NCBI RefSeq assembly: GCF_004358185.1
Contig: NZ_SMUV01000066.1
Span: 90,288-154,287, forward strand
From: Antarcticimicrobium luteum
Lineage (GTDB): Bacteria > Pseudomonadota > Alphaproteobacteria > Rhodobacterales > Rhodobacteraceae
Length of the DNA stretch: 64,000 nucleotides
Reading direction: 5' to 3'
The notes under the pieces were generated by a model that saw nothing but the letters and a program-made list of their open reading frames with translations, was not told the origin of the DNA and did no database searches. The translations under genes were made by a program, and so were the position numbers. The first letter of the stretch is position 1; each line of letters begins with the position of its first letter. This document shows, one piece after another, positions 27,101-33,754 of the stretch.

Positions 27101-27226
27101 GATGCGCTTGGGCAGTTCCAGCGAGGCGTAGAGGAACGGAAAGGACACCAGCGTCAGAACCAGAAGCCAGAGCTGCTGACGCTTTGAGTATTTCCAGATG
27201 AACGAAAACAGCGTGGGTTCCATCAT
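24095..27226 (-). CDS. ABC transporter-like protein with degenerate ATPase, large insertion and cNMP-binding-like domain
   Basis: This 1043-residue protein has, in order: an exporter-type membrane domain (residues about 20-310, with TSQGELVSMITSEAEPMGG); the first part of an ABC ATPase domain (about 345-440: IELRDVTVRDPDGNTVLEDI, then PYLFDGTLGDNL at the Q-loop); a roughly 300-residue insertion; the second ATPase part; and a C-terminal cNMP-binding-like beta barrel (about 905-1030). The ATPase looks inactive. Walker A is IAIQSDKPIERTALAELL with no GKS/T, the signature is GLGGSNLPTVFQE, Walker B ends ILIMDN instead of DE, and the H-loop position reads FMEDQF. The cNMP part lacks the normal phosphate cassette. 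The start is one of two adjacent ATGs (27226 or 27223). The longer frame to 27352 has no ribosome site. Confidence 0.85.
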   Translation of the reverse strand: MMEPTLFSFIWKYSKRQQLWLLVLTLVSFPFLYASLELPKRIINDAIGARSELVDLYGFQLNQVQYLFVLCAAFLATVVIGGLMKMHINTRKGVLSERMLRRLRYTLISRMLRFPMPFFRTTSQGELVSMITSEAEPMGGLMGDAIAQPVFQFGQMMTIVAFLFMQSVWFGLASVALIPLQAWLIPMIQRQINLLNKERIVQVRRLSTEIGESAAGISDLRANGGWRYRQAMITDRLGRLFEIRFKIYQKKFFMKFLNNMIGHLTPFMFYSAGGYLAIQGDITVGALVAALSAYKDLSSPWKELLTYYNQVQDMSLRWDVVTERFAPRNMIPEELFEGEPSSMPHLFGKIELRDVTVRDPDGNTVLEDINLVIPPRARIAIQSDKPIERTALAELLVREALPTRGEIVLSGHPLNELHQAVIAARIGYANSRPYLFDGTLGDNLLMPLKMRPRDAARPAHAHAHDRNAIEAARAGNSADPLDADWVDPEIAGLSDGGEVRDWWFKLVEAMGIDEIMFRRTLRSKFDPQQHPALAREIVALRPEIRRKLHERGLDDVVYTLDPDRFNPALPLAGNLLFATPVREILPETLAREKRFLQMLQEQGLADEAIAVSMGVIDTLNRTFGKDGTQHPLFLHLGLDEDLYRRVSEIAARARRRGTERLTPEERAVLLIVPFMLTAEQIGPNFPDEYKEKILSIRRSRGALLRDRLSDMFMPVGPETYVPRLSVIENAIFGRVSMMAGAKAEEIEDLVAEVLSDNGLRHRVVAILYDLRAGLGGSNLPTVFQERAAFNRAGIKRPDILIMDNVLASHDAESRHRTRERLRELLPNSILIFMEDQFANPDAYDMFVEIHNGRIDGGAQQAPVAAEGDGVSDDLSRKLAILSANDLFGRLSQRNRRLLAFSAQWYDAAPNQVVFSHNQPADAVYLCLEGLAELRWPTAESGTPPVSFVRPGRLIGDLAVITRDKRFLNLVAVEPTRFLRIGAEEFRAVIENDASVALALLEAVAAHLTGATELLQAAQINLADYAGTKNVPIELDTLNEYFDD

Positions 27227-27589
27227 CCGGCCCTTGCCCGAGAAAACTCGCCCCGCCGCAGAATGGCTCCGGCACCGCGGGCCGTTCGACGGTAAACATT
27301 GGCTTACGCGATTACAAGACAACGGCAGCCGGCTCCGTCGTGGCGGCGACATCCGATCCCGTCGCGGCCGCGGCCGCTTCTCCCTTGTTCCACCACCGGC
27401 CCGCGGCTATTGCCTTGTCTATCAGACAGGGAGGCCCGACATGCTCAAGCGCCGGTTCGGCAACTCGGAACGGCCCGGCCGGGGCGCAACCAGGGCGCTG
27501 GGGCGCGGCCGGCCCGGCGTTATTCTCCGGTGCGGCGGTTCGCACCGGGGCCGAGACATTGTCGGCACCTGCCGGCGGGGTCGCAACGA
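27227..27589. other. 363-bp gap between the ABC gene and the lipoprotein gene
   Basis: This divergent intergenic region holds promoters for both sides. I see no tRNA, terminator or repeat. It contains one 50-codon frame with a good ribosome site (27441-27593, listed separately). Other frames are open across it but lack starts or coding character. Confidence 0.5.
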
Positions 27590-27593
27590 ATGA
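27441..27593 (+). CDS. Possible 50-residue basic leader ORF
   Basis: ATG 27441 follows AGGGAGG at a spacing of 6, one of the best ribosome sites in this area. The frame runs 50 codons and stops in ATGA overlap with the lipoprotein start at 27590, a layout typical of translational coupling. The product starts MLKRRFGNSERPGRG, is very rich in Arg and Gly and resembles no family I know. Its composition is close to what random GC-rich sequence would give, so it may be a leader whose translation matters rather than its product. Confidence 0.3.
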   Translation: MLKRRFGNSERPGRGATRALGRGRPGVILRCGGSHRGRDIVGTCRRGRNE

Positions 27594-28360
27594 CCCCAAG
27601 ATCCCTGAAAATGCCGGTCTCGGCGCTTGGCCTTCTGCTCCTGTCCGGATGCGGCGACGCGGGGTTTCCCTTCGGCGCGCTGCCCGATCAGGCTACCCAG
27701 GCCGAGCTGGCCGGCGGCGCGATCATGGTCCAAGCGCCGCCCGGCTATTGCGTCGACAAACAGGCCCTGCGGCGCGCCCCGCGCGGGGATTTCGCCCTTC
27801 TGGCGCGCTGCGACACGCTGGGAATCCGCGGTTTCTTTCCCGGTCGCCGGCTGGCGCTGATCACGGTGACCACCGCACCGCAGGAGGCCGGGGCGCCGCC
27901 CCCGAACCTCGACGACCTGGTTCAGTCGGTCGCTCCGGCAACGGTCATCGAAACGGGCGCGGCTGGCGATCTGCCGATGGTCCGGCTGGACATGCCCGGC
28001 GGCCCGATCGAAGGAATTGCGCCGCAACACTGGCGCAGCGCCTTTGCGCTGAACGGGCAGCTTGTGGGGCTGGCGCTCTATGCGCCCGAGGGCGACGCCG
28101 CCCCGGAGGTCGACGGCCCCGACCTGCTGAGCGAACTGGCGCGGCGCACCCGGCGGGCCAGCCTGCGGACGGGCGAGGAGCCCGCCGCGGAGGACGTCAA
28201 GCGGGATGACGCAAGCCAGGACAACGCCACTCCGGAGACCGCCAGCGCGGACCCGGAAGAGACTGCGACAGAGCCGGCGCCGGACACCGGCACCGACGGC
28301 GGGACAGGCAAGGGAGAATTTATTTCCCCTTTCAAACTGATTGGCGGTTTGTTTGACTGA
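27590..28360 (+). CDS. Putative lipoprotein of unknown function
   Basis: This 256-residue protein begins MTPRSLKMPVSALGLLLLSGC; LLSGC is a lipobox, so Cys21 is the likely lipidated residue. The folded part (residues about 30-190) contains PPGYCVDKQALRRAPRGDFA and RGFFPGRRLALITVTTAP and looks beta-rich; the C-terminal 60 residues are acidic and disordered (EETATEPAPDTGTDGG). ATG 27590 gives the best n-region; ATG 27611 is the alternative. The family is not one I can name. Same strand as the two hypothetical genes that follow (65 bp gap), all between the ABC protein and the ctpA operon. Confidence 0.75.
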   Translation: MTPRSLKMPVSALGLLLLSGCGDAGFPFGALPDQATQAELAGGAIMVQAPPGYCVDKQALRRAPRGDFALLARCDTLGIRGFFPGRRLALITVTTAPQEAGAPPPNLDDLVQSVAPATVIETGAAGDLPMVRLDMPGGPIEGIAPQHWRSAFALNGQLVGLALYAPEGDAAPEVDGPDLLSELARRTRRASLRTGEEPAAEDVKRDDASQDNATPETASADPEETATEPAPDTGTDGGTGKGEFISPFKLIGGLFD

Positions 28361-28425
28361 GCGGCTTTCGCTAAGCTGAGCGGGAGCAAGACAACTTCGC
28401 CCTGGGGCGAGCGAAGGAACGGGAC

Positions 28426-29187
28426 ATGGGCAGGAGACTGGATCGGCTGCTTCACGGGCGCACCCTGCGCAGGTGGCGCCGGATGGCGAAAAAGGCCGAC
28501 GCAAGCCGTCTGTCCGACCTGCGCGAGCAGCGCAACCAGGCGCGCCAGCTTCGCACCCATCTCGACCGGCTGATCCATGTCGCCGATGGGCGGCTGGCGC
28601 TGCCACAGATCGGCACCTCGTATTTTCCGCGCCCGCATGGCACCGACTGGGCCTGGCGTCCCGAGCTGTGGCGCGGCCCGCTGCCAGTTCCGGGGCTAAG
28701 CTCGGTGGCGACAAAAACCCGGCTCGACGATGAGGTTACGCTGTTTCACGATTGCACCGTCTCGGAGCTGACCCTGCGACAGCTGCGCAACACGCGCGAA
28801 GAGGATCTGGCCCCCTTTGGTCTGCGGATGGATGTGTTCCGGTTTGACGGCTCGTTCCTGTCGCTGGTGATCGACCTGCCGGAGACCGCCGCCGAGGGCA
28901 TGACGCGCGATCATATCCTGCGGGTGGACACCATCATCGAGACCGAGAAACCGCTGGAGATCTTCGCCCGGCTGAACATCCGGCACGGGCCGAACACCGA
29001 ACAGATCGTGCGCGAGCTGCCGCTGGACGAGGAACAGGTGAAGGTGGAGTTCGACCTGGCCTATTCCCGGCTGAACGAAAAGCGGATCGAGAAGATCTGG
29101 CTCGACCTGATCTTTGAGGCGCCGGAGATGAATCAGGTGATCCTGCGTGATCTGACCTTTTCCCGCCGGCGCCGCGCCGCGCTCTAG
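28426..29187 (+). CDS. Hypothetical protein, DUF6478-like
   Basis: This 253-residue soluble protein resembles a Rhodobacterales family annotated as DUF6478; the match is from memory and not verified. It begins with a very basic helix (MGRRLDRLLHGRTLRRWRRM) and then a central beta-rich domain with GTDWAWRPELWRGPLPVPGL and LFHDCTVSELTLRQLRNTRE. No catalytic motif is evident and there is no signal peptide; the basic N-terminus could bind membrane or nucleic acid. It is followed after 11 bp by a small gene on the same strand, so they form an operon. Confidence 0.75.
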   Translation: MGRRLDRLLHGRTLRRWRRMAKKADASRLSDLREQRNQARQLRTHLDRLIHVADGRLALPQIGTSYFPRPHGTDWAWRPELWRGPLPVPGLSSVATKTRLDDEVTLFHDCTVSELTLRQLRNTREEDLAPFGLRMDVFRFDGSFLSLVIDLPETAAEGMTRDHILRVDTIIETEKPLEIFARLNIRHGPNTEQIVRELPLDEEQVKVEFDLAYSRLNEKRIEKIWLDLIFEAPEMNQVILRDLTFSRRRRAAL

Positions 29188-29198
29188 GAGGCCCTGAT

Positions 29199-29576
29199 AT
29201 GAGCGACCTGACCCTGACCAAGATCCGCCTGCGCAACCGCCGGTGGGAGGGACGTCTGACCGGCGCGCCGGCGGGCGGCCCGCGCCCCGAGATCGCCGTC
29301 ACCTATCTGGACACGCCCGTGACCGGCGTCGTGCTGAGCGAGGGGCCGGAGGCCGGCAGCTGGGATCTGATCGTGACCATCCCGGACGAGGCGGTGACCG
29401 ACGGCGTCCACTGCTTTGTGATCCTGGATGCCGCCAGCGGCGCCAAACTGAGCGATTTTGCCGTGATCGCGGGCGAAGCGATCACCGACGACCTGCGCGC
29501 CGAGGTGGAACTGCTGCGCGCCGAGCTCGACATGCTAAAACGCGCCTTCCGCCGCCATTGCCTGGAGACGATGTAG
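29199..29576 (+). CDS. Small hypothetical protein
   Basis: This 125-residue protein has a beta-rich N-terminal two-thirds (LTLTKIRLRNRRWEGRLTG, then SWDLIVTIPDEAVTDGVHCF) and a C-terminal helix rich in Leu, Glu and Arg (LRAEVELLRAELDMLKRAF) that is a likely coiled coil. It looks like a small beta-sandwich with an oligomerising tail. No family recognised. AGGAGG lies in the 11-bp gap after the DUF6478-like gene, so expression is joint. The operon ends at the terminator 29602-29635. Confidence 0.75.
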   Translation: MSDLTLTKIRLRNRRWEGRLTGAPAGGPRPEIAVTYLDTPVTGVVLSEGPEAGSWDLIVTIPDEAVTDGVHCFVILDAASGAKLSDFAVIAGEAITDDLRAEVELLRAELDMLKRAFRRHCLETM

Positions 29577-29601
29577 GCGGGCGCGCCGAGGCCGGTACGG
29601 A

Positions 29602-29635
29602 AAAGGGCCGCGCATATGCGCGGCCCTTTGTTTTT
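29602..29635. terminator. Bidirectional terminator
   Basis: AAAGGGCCGCGC (29602-29613) pairs perfectly with GCGCGGCCCTTT (29618-29629) around ATAT. A GTTTTT tail follows on the plus strand and an A-run (AAAA at 29601-29604) precedes it, giving a T-run on the minus strand. It serves the small hypothetical gene and the convergent ctpA. Confidence 0.93.
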
Positions 29636-29650
29636 GCCCTGTCCGGGCCG

Positions 29651-30988
29651 TTACTTTTCGCCGCCCAGCGCCACCAGCCCCTTGAGGATGTCGATGGCGT
29701 AGGCAAGCTGGTAGTCCTCGTCGCGCAGTCGCGCGGCGGCCTCGGCCTTGGCGCGGTCCGCCTCGATCTGGCGGATCTCGTCCTCGGTCAGGCTGTCGTT
29801 GTTCAGCCGTCCGCGCAGATCGGCCTCGGACCGGGCGCGGGGCCGCTTCGGCGCGTCCTCTTCCTCGGCCGCGGGCTGGCGGCGCGGCTGTGCCACCACG
29901 ATGTCGGGCGATACGCCCAGCGCCTGGATCGACCGGCCCGACGGCGTGTAGTAACGCGCCGTAGTCAGGCGCATCGCGCCATCGCCGCGCAATGGCATCA
30001 CCGTCTGGACCGAGCCCTTGCCGAAACTCTTGGTGCCCACGACGATGGCGCGGCGGTGATCCTGCAGCGCGCCGGCGACGATTTCGGACGCCGAGGCCGA
30101 GCCGCCATTGATCAGCACCACCATCGGCTTGCCCCCGGTCAGATCGCCCGGGGTGGCGTTGAACCGCTCGCCATCCTCCGGGTTGCGGCCGCGGGTCGAG
30201 ACGATCTCGCCCTTTTCGAGGAACGCGTCGGAGACCTTGATTGCCTGGGTCAGCAGCCCGCCGGGGTTGTTGCGCAGGTCCAGAACCACGCCGTTGACCT
30301 TGTCGATACCGCCGAGGGCCTTGACCTGTTCAACCAGACCCGCTTCCAGGTTCGGCATGGTCTGATCGTTGAAGGTGGTCACCCGCAGCACCACGGTTTC
30401 GCCTTCGGTGCGGGCCCGCACCGCGGTCAGCTTGATGGTGTCCCGGATGATCGAGACGTCGAACGGCTCATCCTCGCCCTCGCGCACCACGGTGATCACG
30501 ATCTCGCTGCCCACCGGGCCGCGCATCAGTTCCACCGCCGCATCCAGGGTCAGGCCCAGCACGCTTTCGCCGTCAACATGGGTGATGAAATCGCCGGACT
30601 CGATCCCGGCCTCGTCGGCGGGGGTGCCGTCGATCGGCGAGACCACCTTGACGAAGCCCTCTTCCTGCGTGACCTCGATGCCGAGGCCGCCGAACTCGCC
30701 CCGGGTCTGCACCCGCATGGCGGCGGCATCCTCCGGCGAGAGATAGCTGGAATGCGGATCGAGCGAGGACAACATGCCGTCGATCGCCGCCTCGATCAGT
30801 TCGGCCTCATCGACCTTTTCGACATATTGCGAGCGGATCCGCTCGAAGATGTCGCCGAACAGATCGAGCTGCTCGTACACGTTGGTGTTGCGCGCACTCT
30901 CTTCCGCCAGCAACGGCCCGGCCACCTGTGTGGTCGCCACGATGCCTGCAAGCGTGCCGCCGATTGCGGCCATCACGAATCTCTTCAT
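29651..30988 (-). CDS. ctpA: S41 family C-terminal processing peptidase (CtpA/Prc type)
   Basis: This 445-residue periplasmic serine protease has a signal anchor (MKRFVMAAIGGTLAGIVAT), a PDZ domain (about residues 85-170: GEFGGLGIEVTQEEGFVKVV) and the S41 catalytic core with the Ser in GGSASASE and the Lys in KSFGKGSVQT. A charged, disordered tail follows (RRQPAAEEEDAPKRPRARSE). Such enzymes trim C-termini of periplasmic proteins and, with murein-hydrolase partners, affect cell-wall growth. It is third in a gpmI-envC-ctpA operon, 6 bp after the envC-like gene, which supports a cell-wall role. Confidence 0.95.
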   Translation of the reverse strand: MKRFVMAAIGGTLAGIVATTQVAGPLLAEESARNTNVYEQLDLFGDIFERIRSQYVEKVDEAELIEAAIDGMLSSLDPHSSYLSPEDAAAMRVQTRGEFGGLGIEVTQEEGFVKVVSPIDGTPADEAGIESGDFITHVDGESVLGLTLDAAVELMRGPVGSEIVITVVREGEDEPFDVSIIRDTIKLTAVRARTEGETVVLRVTTFNDQTMPNLEAGLVEQVKALGGIDKVNGVVLDLRNNPGGLLTQAIKVSDAFLEKGEIVSTRGRNPEDGERFNATPGDLTGGKPMVVLINGGSASASEIVAGALQDHRRAIVVGTKSFGKGSVQTVMPLRGDGAMRLTTARYYTPSGRSIQALGVSPDIVVAQPRRQPAAEEEDAPKRPRARSEADLRGRLNNDSLTEDEIRQIEADRAKAEAAARLRDEDYQLAYAIDILKGLVALGGEK

Positions 30989-30994
30989 GCCTGA

Positions 30995-32143
30995 TTATCC
31001 ATCCTTGTCGGTTCGGAACCACGTCGCCGGGTCCACCGGGCTGCCGCCCTGTCTTACTTCTATATAGAGCGTTTCGGAACGCTCAGTTCCAGTGCCATCA
31101 CCGCTTAGTGACAGAATTGCGCCGATTTCCGGGACCGCGCCGCCCATCAGCCCCACCGGCGCGCCCGCCGCGATCACCTGTCCCGCCTCGCCATAGACCT
31201 CGGCAAGACCCGACAGGATAAAGAGGGTGTCGGGCTGCGGTTCAAGGATGATCACGTTTCCCAGGTCCAGCAGCGGCCCGCGATAGCGGATCGTCGCCGA
31301 TGTGGGCGATGTGACCAGGGCCCGCGGCCGCGCCGCCACCACCATCCCGGCGCGCGTCACCCCTGCCGCGTCGGCCTCGCCGGCCCTGTGCAGGACCACG
31401 CCCTGCACCGGCAGCGGGATCCGCCCCTTGAGCGCCGCGATGTCGGCCTGGCTGTCGGCAATCTCGCCGCCGGCGGCGATCTGCGACAGCCCGCTGGCGA
31501 AACCGTCCAGCGTCTCGGTAGAGGAGATCAGGATCGCGGTGCGCACCGGATCCTCGGTGAACCGGCGCGGCAGGTCGGTGCGGTCGGCGATCGCCTGGCT
31601 CAGCGCACTGCGCGCCTCCTGTACCCCGGCCAGCCCCTGTTCCAGGGTCTGCGCCGCGCTCTGTTGCAGCAGGCGCAGGGTCTGCACCTCGTCGAGGTCA
31701 TGGCGCAGCCGTTCGGCCCTGGCATTCAGGGCCGGTGTCACCTCGGCCAGGATCATGCCCGAACGGGCGCTGCCCAGCGGCCCCTGCGGGTGCAGCATCC
31801 GCACCGGCGGCGGCGAGGTCTCGATGGTCAGCAGCACCCCCATCAACTGGGCGATCTCGCCCTCGCGCGCCTGCAGCCGATGGGACAGCGTCGCCTCGCG
31901 CGTTGCCGCACGGCGCAGCCCGTCGCGCATCGCCGCCAGACCGGCCTCAAAGGCGCGCACCGTCTCGGTCAGGGCGTGGACCCGGTCGCGCGCGCCCTCG
32001 GCGGCCTGCAGATCCAGCGCCGCCTGCTCCAGCTGCGCCGAGGCCGCCCGCGCCGCCACCGCCGGATCGCCATCTCCCACCGCGGCGCCGGCCCAGAGGG
32101 CGGCGCCGGTGGCGATCACGGCAAGGGCATGGCGCAGGCTCAT
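30995..32143 (-). CDS. EnvC-like murein hydrolase activator (LytM domain)
   Basis: This 382-residue protein has a signal peptide ([23 protein letters not shown]), a long coiled-coil segment (about 30-210) and a C-terminal LytM/M23-like domain (about 260-380) ending LYIEVRQGGSPVDPATWF. The metal-binding histidines of active M23 peptidases are missing, as in EnvC, which does not cut murein itself but activates amidases at the division site. It overlaps gpmI by 4 bases and is followed by ctpA after 6 bp. The same gene order is common in Alphaproteobacteria. Periplasmic. Confidence 0.92.
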   Translation of the reverse strand: MSLRHALAVIATGAALWAGAAVGDGDPAVAARAASAQLEQAALDLQAAEGARDRVHALTETVRAFEAGLAAMRDGLRRAATREATLSHRLQAREGEIAQLMGVLLTIETSPPPVRMLHPQGPLGSARSGMILAEVTPALNARAERLRHDLDEVQTLRLLQQSAAQTLEQGLAGVQEARSALSQAIADRTDLPRRFTEDPVRTAILISSTETLDGFASGLSQIAAGGEIADSQADIAALKGRIPLPVQGVVLHRAGEADAAGVTRAGMVVAARPRALVTSPTSATIRYRGPLLDLGNVIILEPQPDTLFILSGLAEVYGEAGQVIAAGAPVGLMGGAVPEIGAILSLSGDGTGTERSETLYIEVRQGGSPVDPATWFRTDKDG

Positions 32144-33657
32144 TTGATCAGGCTTTCCCCCGTCATCTCATCCGGCTTGGGCAGGGCCATCAGCGCCAGC
32201 ACCGTCGGCGCCAGGTCGGACAACCGCCCGTCGCGCAGCTGCGCGCCCCCGGGCCCGCCGACCAGCGCCACCGGCACCGGGTTCAGCGTATGCGCCGTGT
32301 GCGGGCCGCCGGTCACCGGGTCGACCATCTGTTCGCAATTGCCATGATCGGCGGTGACGATCATCGCGCCCCCCGCCGCCTCCAGCGCCGCGATCACGCG
32401 CCCCAGCCCGCGATCCACCGCCTCGCAGGCCCTGATCGCCGCGCTCAGATCGCCGGTATGGCCGACCATATCGGGGTTCGCGTAATTCACCACGATCAGA
32501 TCGTAACCGGCGCCGATGGCCGCGACCAGATGATCTGTCACCTCGCCGGCGGACATCTCGGGCTTGAGGTCATAGGTCGCCACATCCGGCGATTGCGCCA
32601 TATAGCGATCCTCGCCCTCTTCCGGGGATTCCTTGCCGCCATTGAGGAAGAAGGTGACATGGGGATATTTCTCGGTCTCGGCCAGCCGGAACTGGCGCAG
32701 CCCCTGTTTCGCCACCCAGGCGCCCAGCGTGTTGACGATCTCGCGCGACGGGAAAACGGTCGTCATATAGGCGTTATGGGCGTCGGAATATTCCACCATG
32801 CCCAGCAGGCCCGCCAGCTTTGGCCGCGCCCCGGTATCGAAGGCATCGAACCCCGGCGCGCCGATGGCGCTCAGGATCTCGCGGGCGCGGTCGGCACGGA
32901 AATTCAGGCAGAACAGCCCATCGCCGTCGCGCATACCCGCGTAATCGCCTACCACCGTGGCGGTGATGAATTCGTCGGTCTCGCCCTGCTCATAGGCCTG
33001 ATCGATAGCCGATTTGGCACTGGCCGCCCTGCGCCCCTCGCCCCGGACCATCGCCGCATAGGCCTCCGACACCCGGCCCCAGCGGTTGTCCCGATCCATC
33101 GCGAAATAGCGCCCCGTCACGGTGACGACGCGGGCGGTCTCGGGCAGATGCTCCTCCAGTTCGCGCATGTATTCAAAGGCCGATTTCGGCGCCACGTCGC
33201 GCCCGTCGGTCATAGCGTGCAGCGCCACCGGCACGCCGGAGGCGGCGATGGTCCGCGCCGCCGCCGCGATATGGTGCAGATGGCCGTGCACGCCGCCGTC
33301 CGAGACCAGCCCCATCAGATGGGCGGTGCCGCCGGTCTTCTTCAGGCTGGCGATGAAGTCCAGCAGCGCCGGGTTCTCGAAGAACGAGCCGTCCTCGATC
33401 GCCAGATCGATCTGGCCCAGATCCATCGCCACCACCCGGCCGGCGCCGATATTGGTGTGCCCCACCTCGGAGTTGCCCATCTGCCCGCTGGGCAGACCCA
33501 CATCCGGCCCGTGGGTGATCAGCCGGGCGTGCGGCCCCTTGGCCATGATCGCGTCGAAATTCGGCGTCTGCGCCAGATAGGGCGCGTTGGCCGTCGTCTC
33601 ATCCGACAGGCCCCAGCCGTCGAGGATGCACAGGATCACGGGTTTGGGGGCGGTCAT
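32140..33657 (-). CDS. gpmI: 2,3-bisphosphoglycerate-independent phosphoglycerate mutase
   Basis: This 505-residue metal-dependent enzyme swaps 3- and 2-phosphoglycerate in glycolysis and gluconeogenesis. It starts [15 protein letters not shown] (metal-binding Asp), continues with [14 protein letters not shown] (the phosphoserine site in NSEVGH) and [12 protein letters not shown], and has the C-terminal metal sites [12 protein letters not shown] and [15 protein letters not shown] lies upstream of the ATG. It begins an operon with the envC-like and ctpA genes, a typical alphaproteobacterial arrangement. Length is normal. Confidence 0.97.
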   Translation of the reverse strand: MTAPKPVILCILDGWGLSDETTANAPYLAQTPNFDAIMAKGPHARLITHGPDVGLPSGQMGNSEVGHTNIGAGRVVAMDLGQIDLAIEDGSFFENPALLDFIASLKKTGGTAHLMGLVSDGGVHGHLHHIAAAARTIAASGVPVALHAMTDGRDVAPKSAFEYMRELEEHLPETARVVTVTGRYFAMDRDNRWGRVSEAYAAMVRGEGRRAASAKSAIDQAYEQGETDEFITATVVGDYAGMRDGDGLFCLNFRADRAREILSAIGAPGFDAFDTGARPKLAGLLGMVEYSDAHNAYMTTVFPSREIVNTLGAWVAKQGLRQFRLAETEKYPHVTFFLNGGKESPEEGEDRYMAQSPDVATYDLKPEMSAGEVTDHLVAAIGAGYDLIVVNYANPDMVGHTGDLSAAIRACEAVDRGLGRVIAALEAAGGAMIVTADHGNCEQMVDPVTGGPHTAHTLNPVPVALVGGPGGAQLRDGRLSDLAPTVLALMALPKPDEMTGESLIK

Positions 33658-33754
33658 GGGCGGGCTCCGGAACGGTTGTCTGTCCGCGCCTTCTAACGCC
33701 TGGGCGCGGCGGGGTGAACCGGTTTCGATGCCGCGCCCCCGCTTCTTCTCTGTG

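Noticed and set aside
24479..27187. About 900-codon open frame on the plus strand opposite the ABC gene
   Set aside because: Shadow frame with His-, Gln- and Arg-rich composition; the opposite strand encodes a recognisable membrane domain and ATPase remnant.
27312..27599. Minus-strand 95-codon frame in the gap before the lipoprotein
   Set aside because: Begins with TTG without a ribosome site and has no recognisable features.
18756..33671. 17-base identity between leaders of the MFS gene (18756-18772) and gpmI (33655-33671)
   Set aside because: It is the start codon plus a GC-rich ribosome site (GGAGCCCGCCC) that both genes happen to share; no wider similarity.
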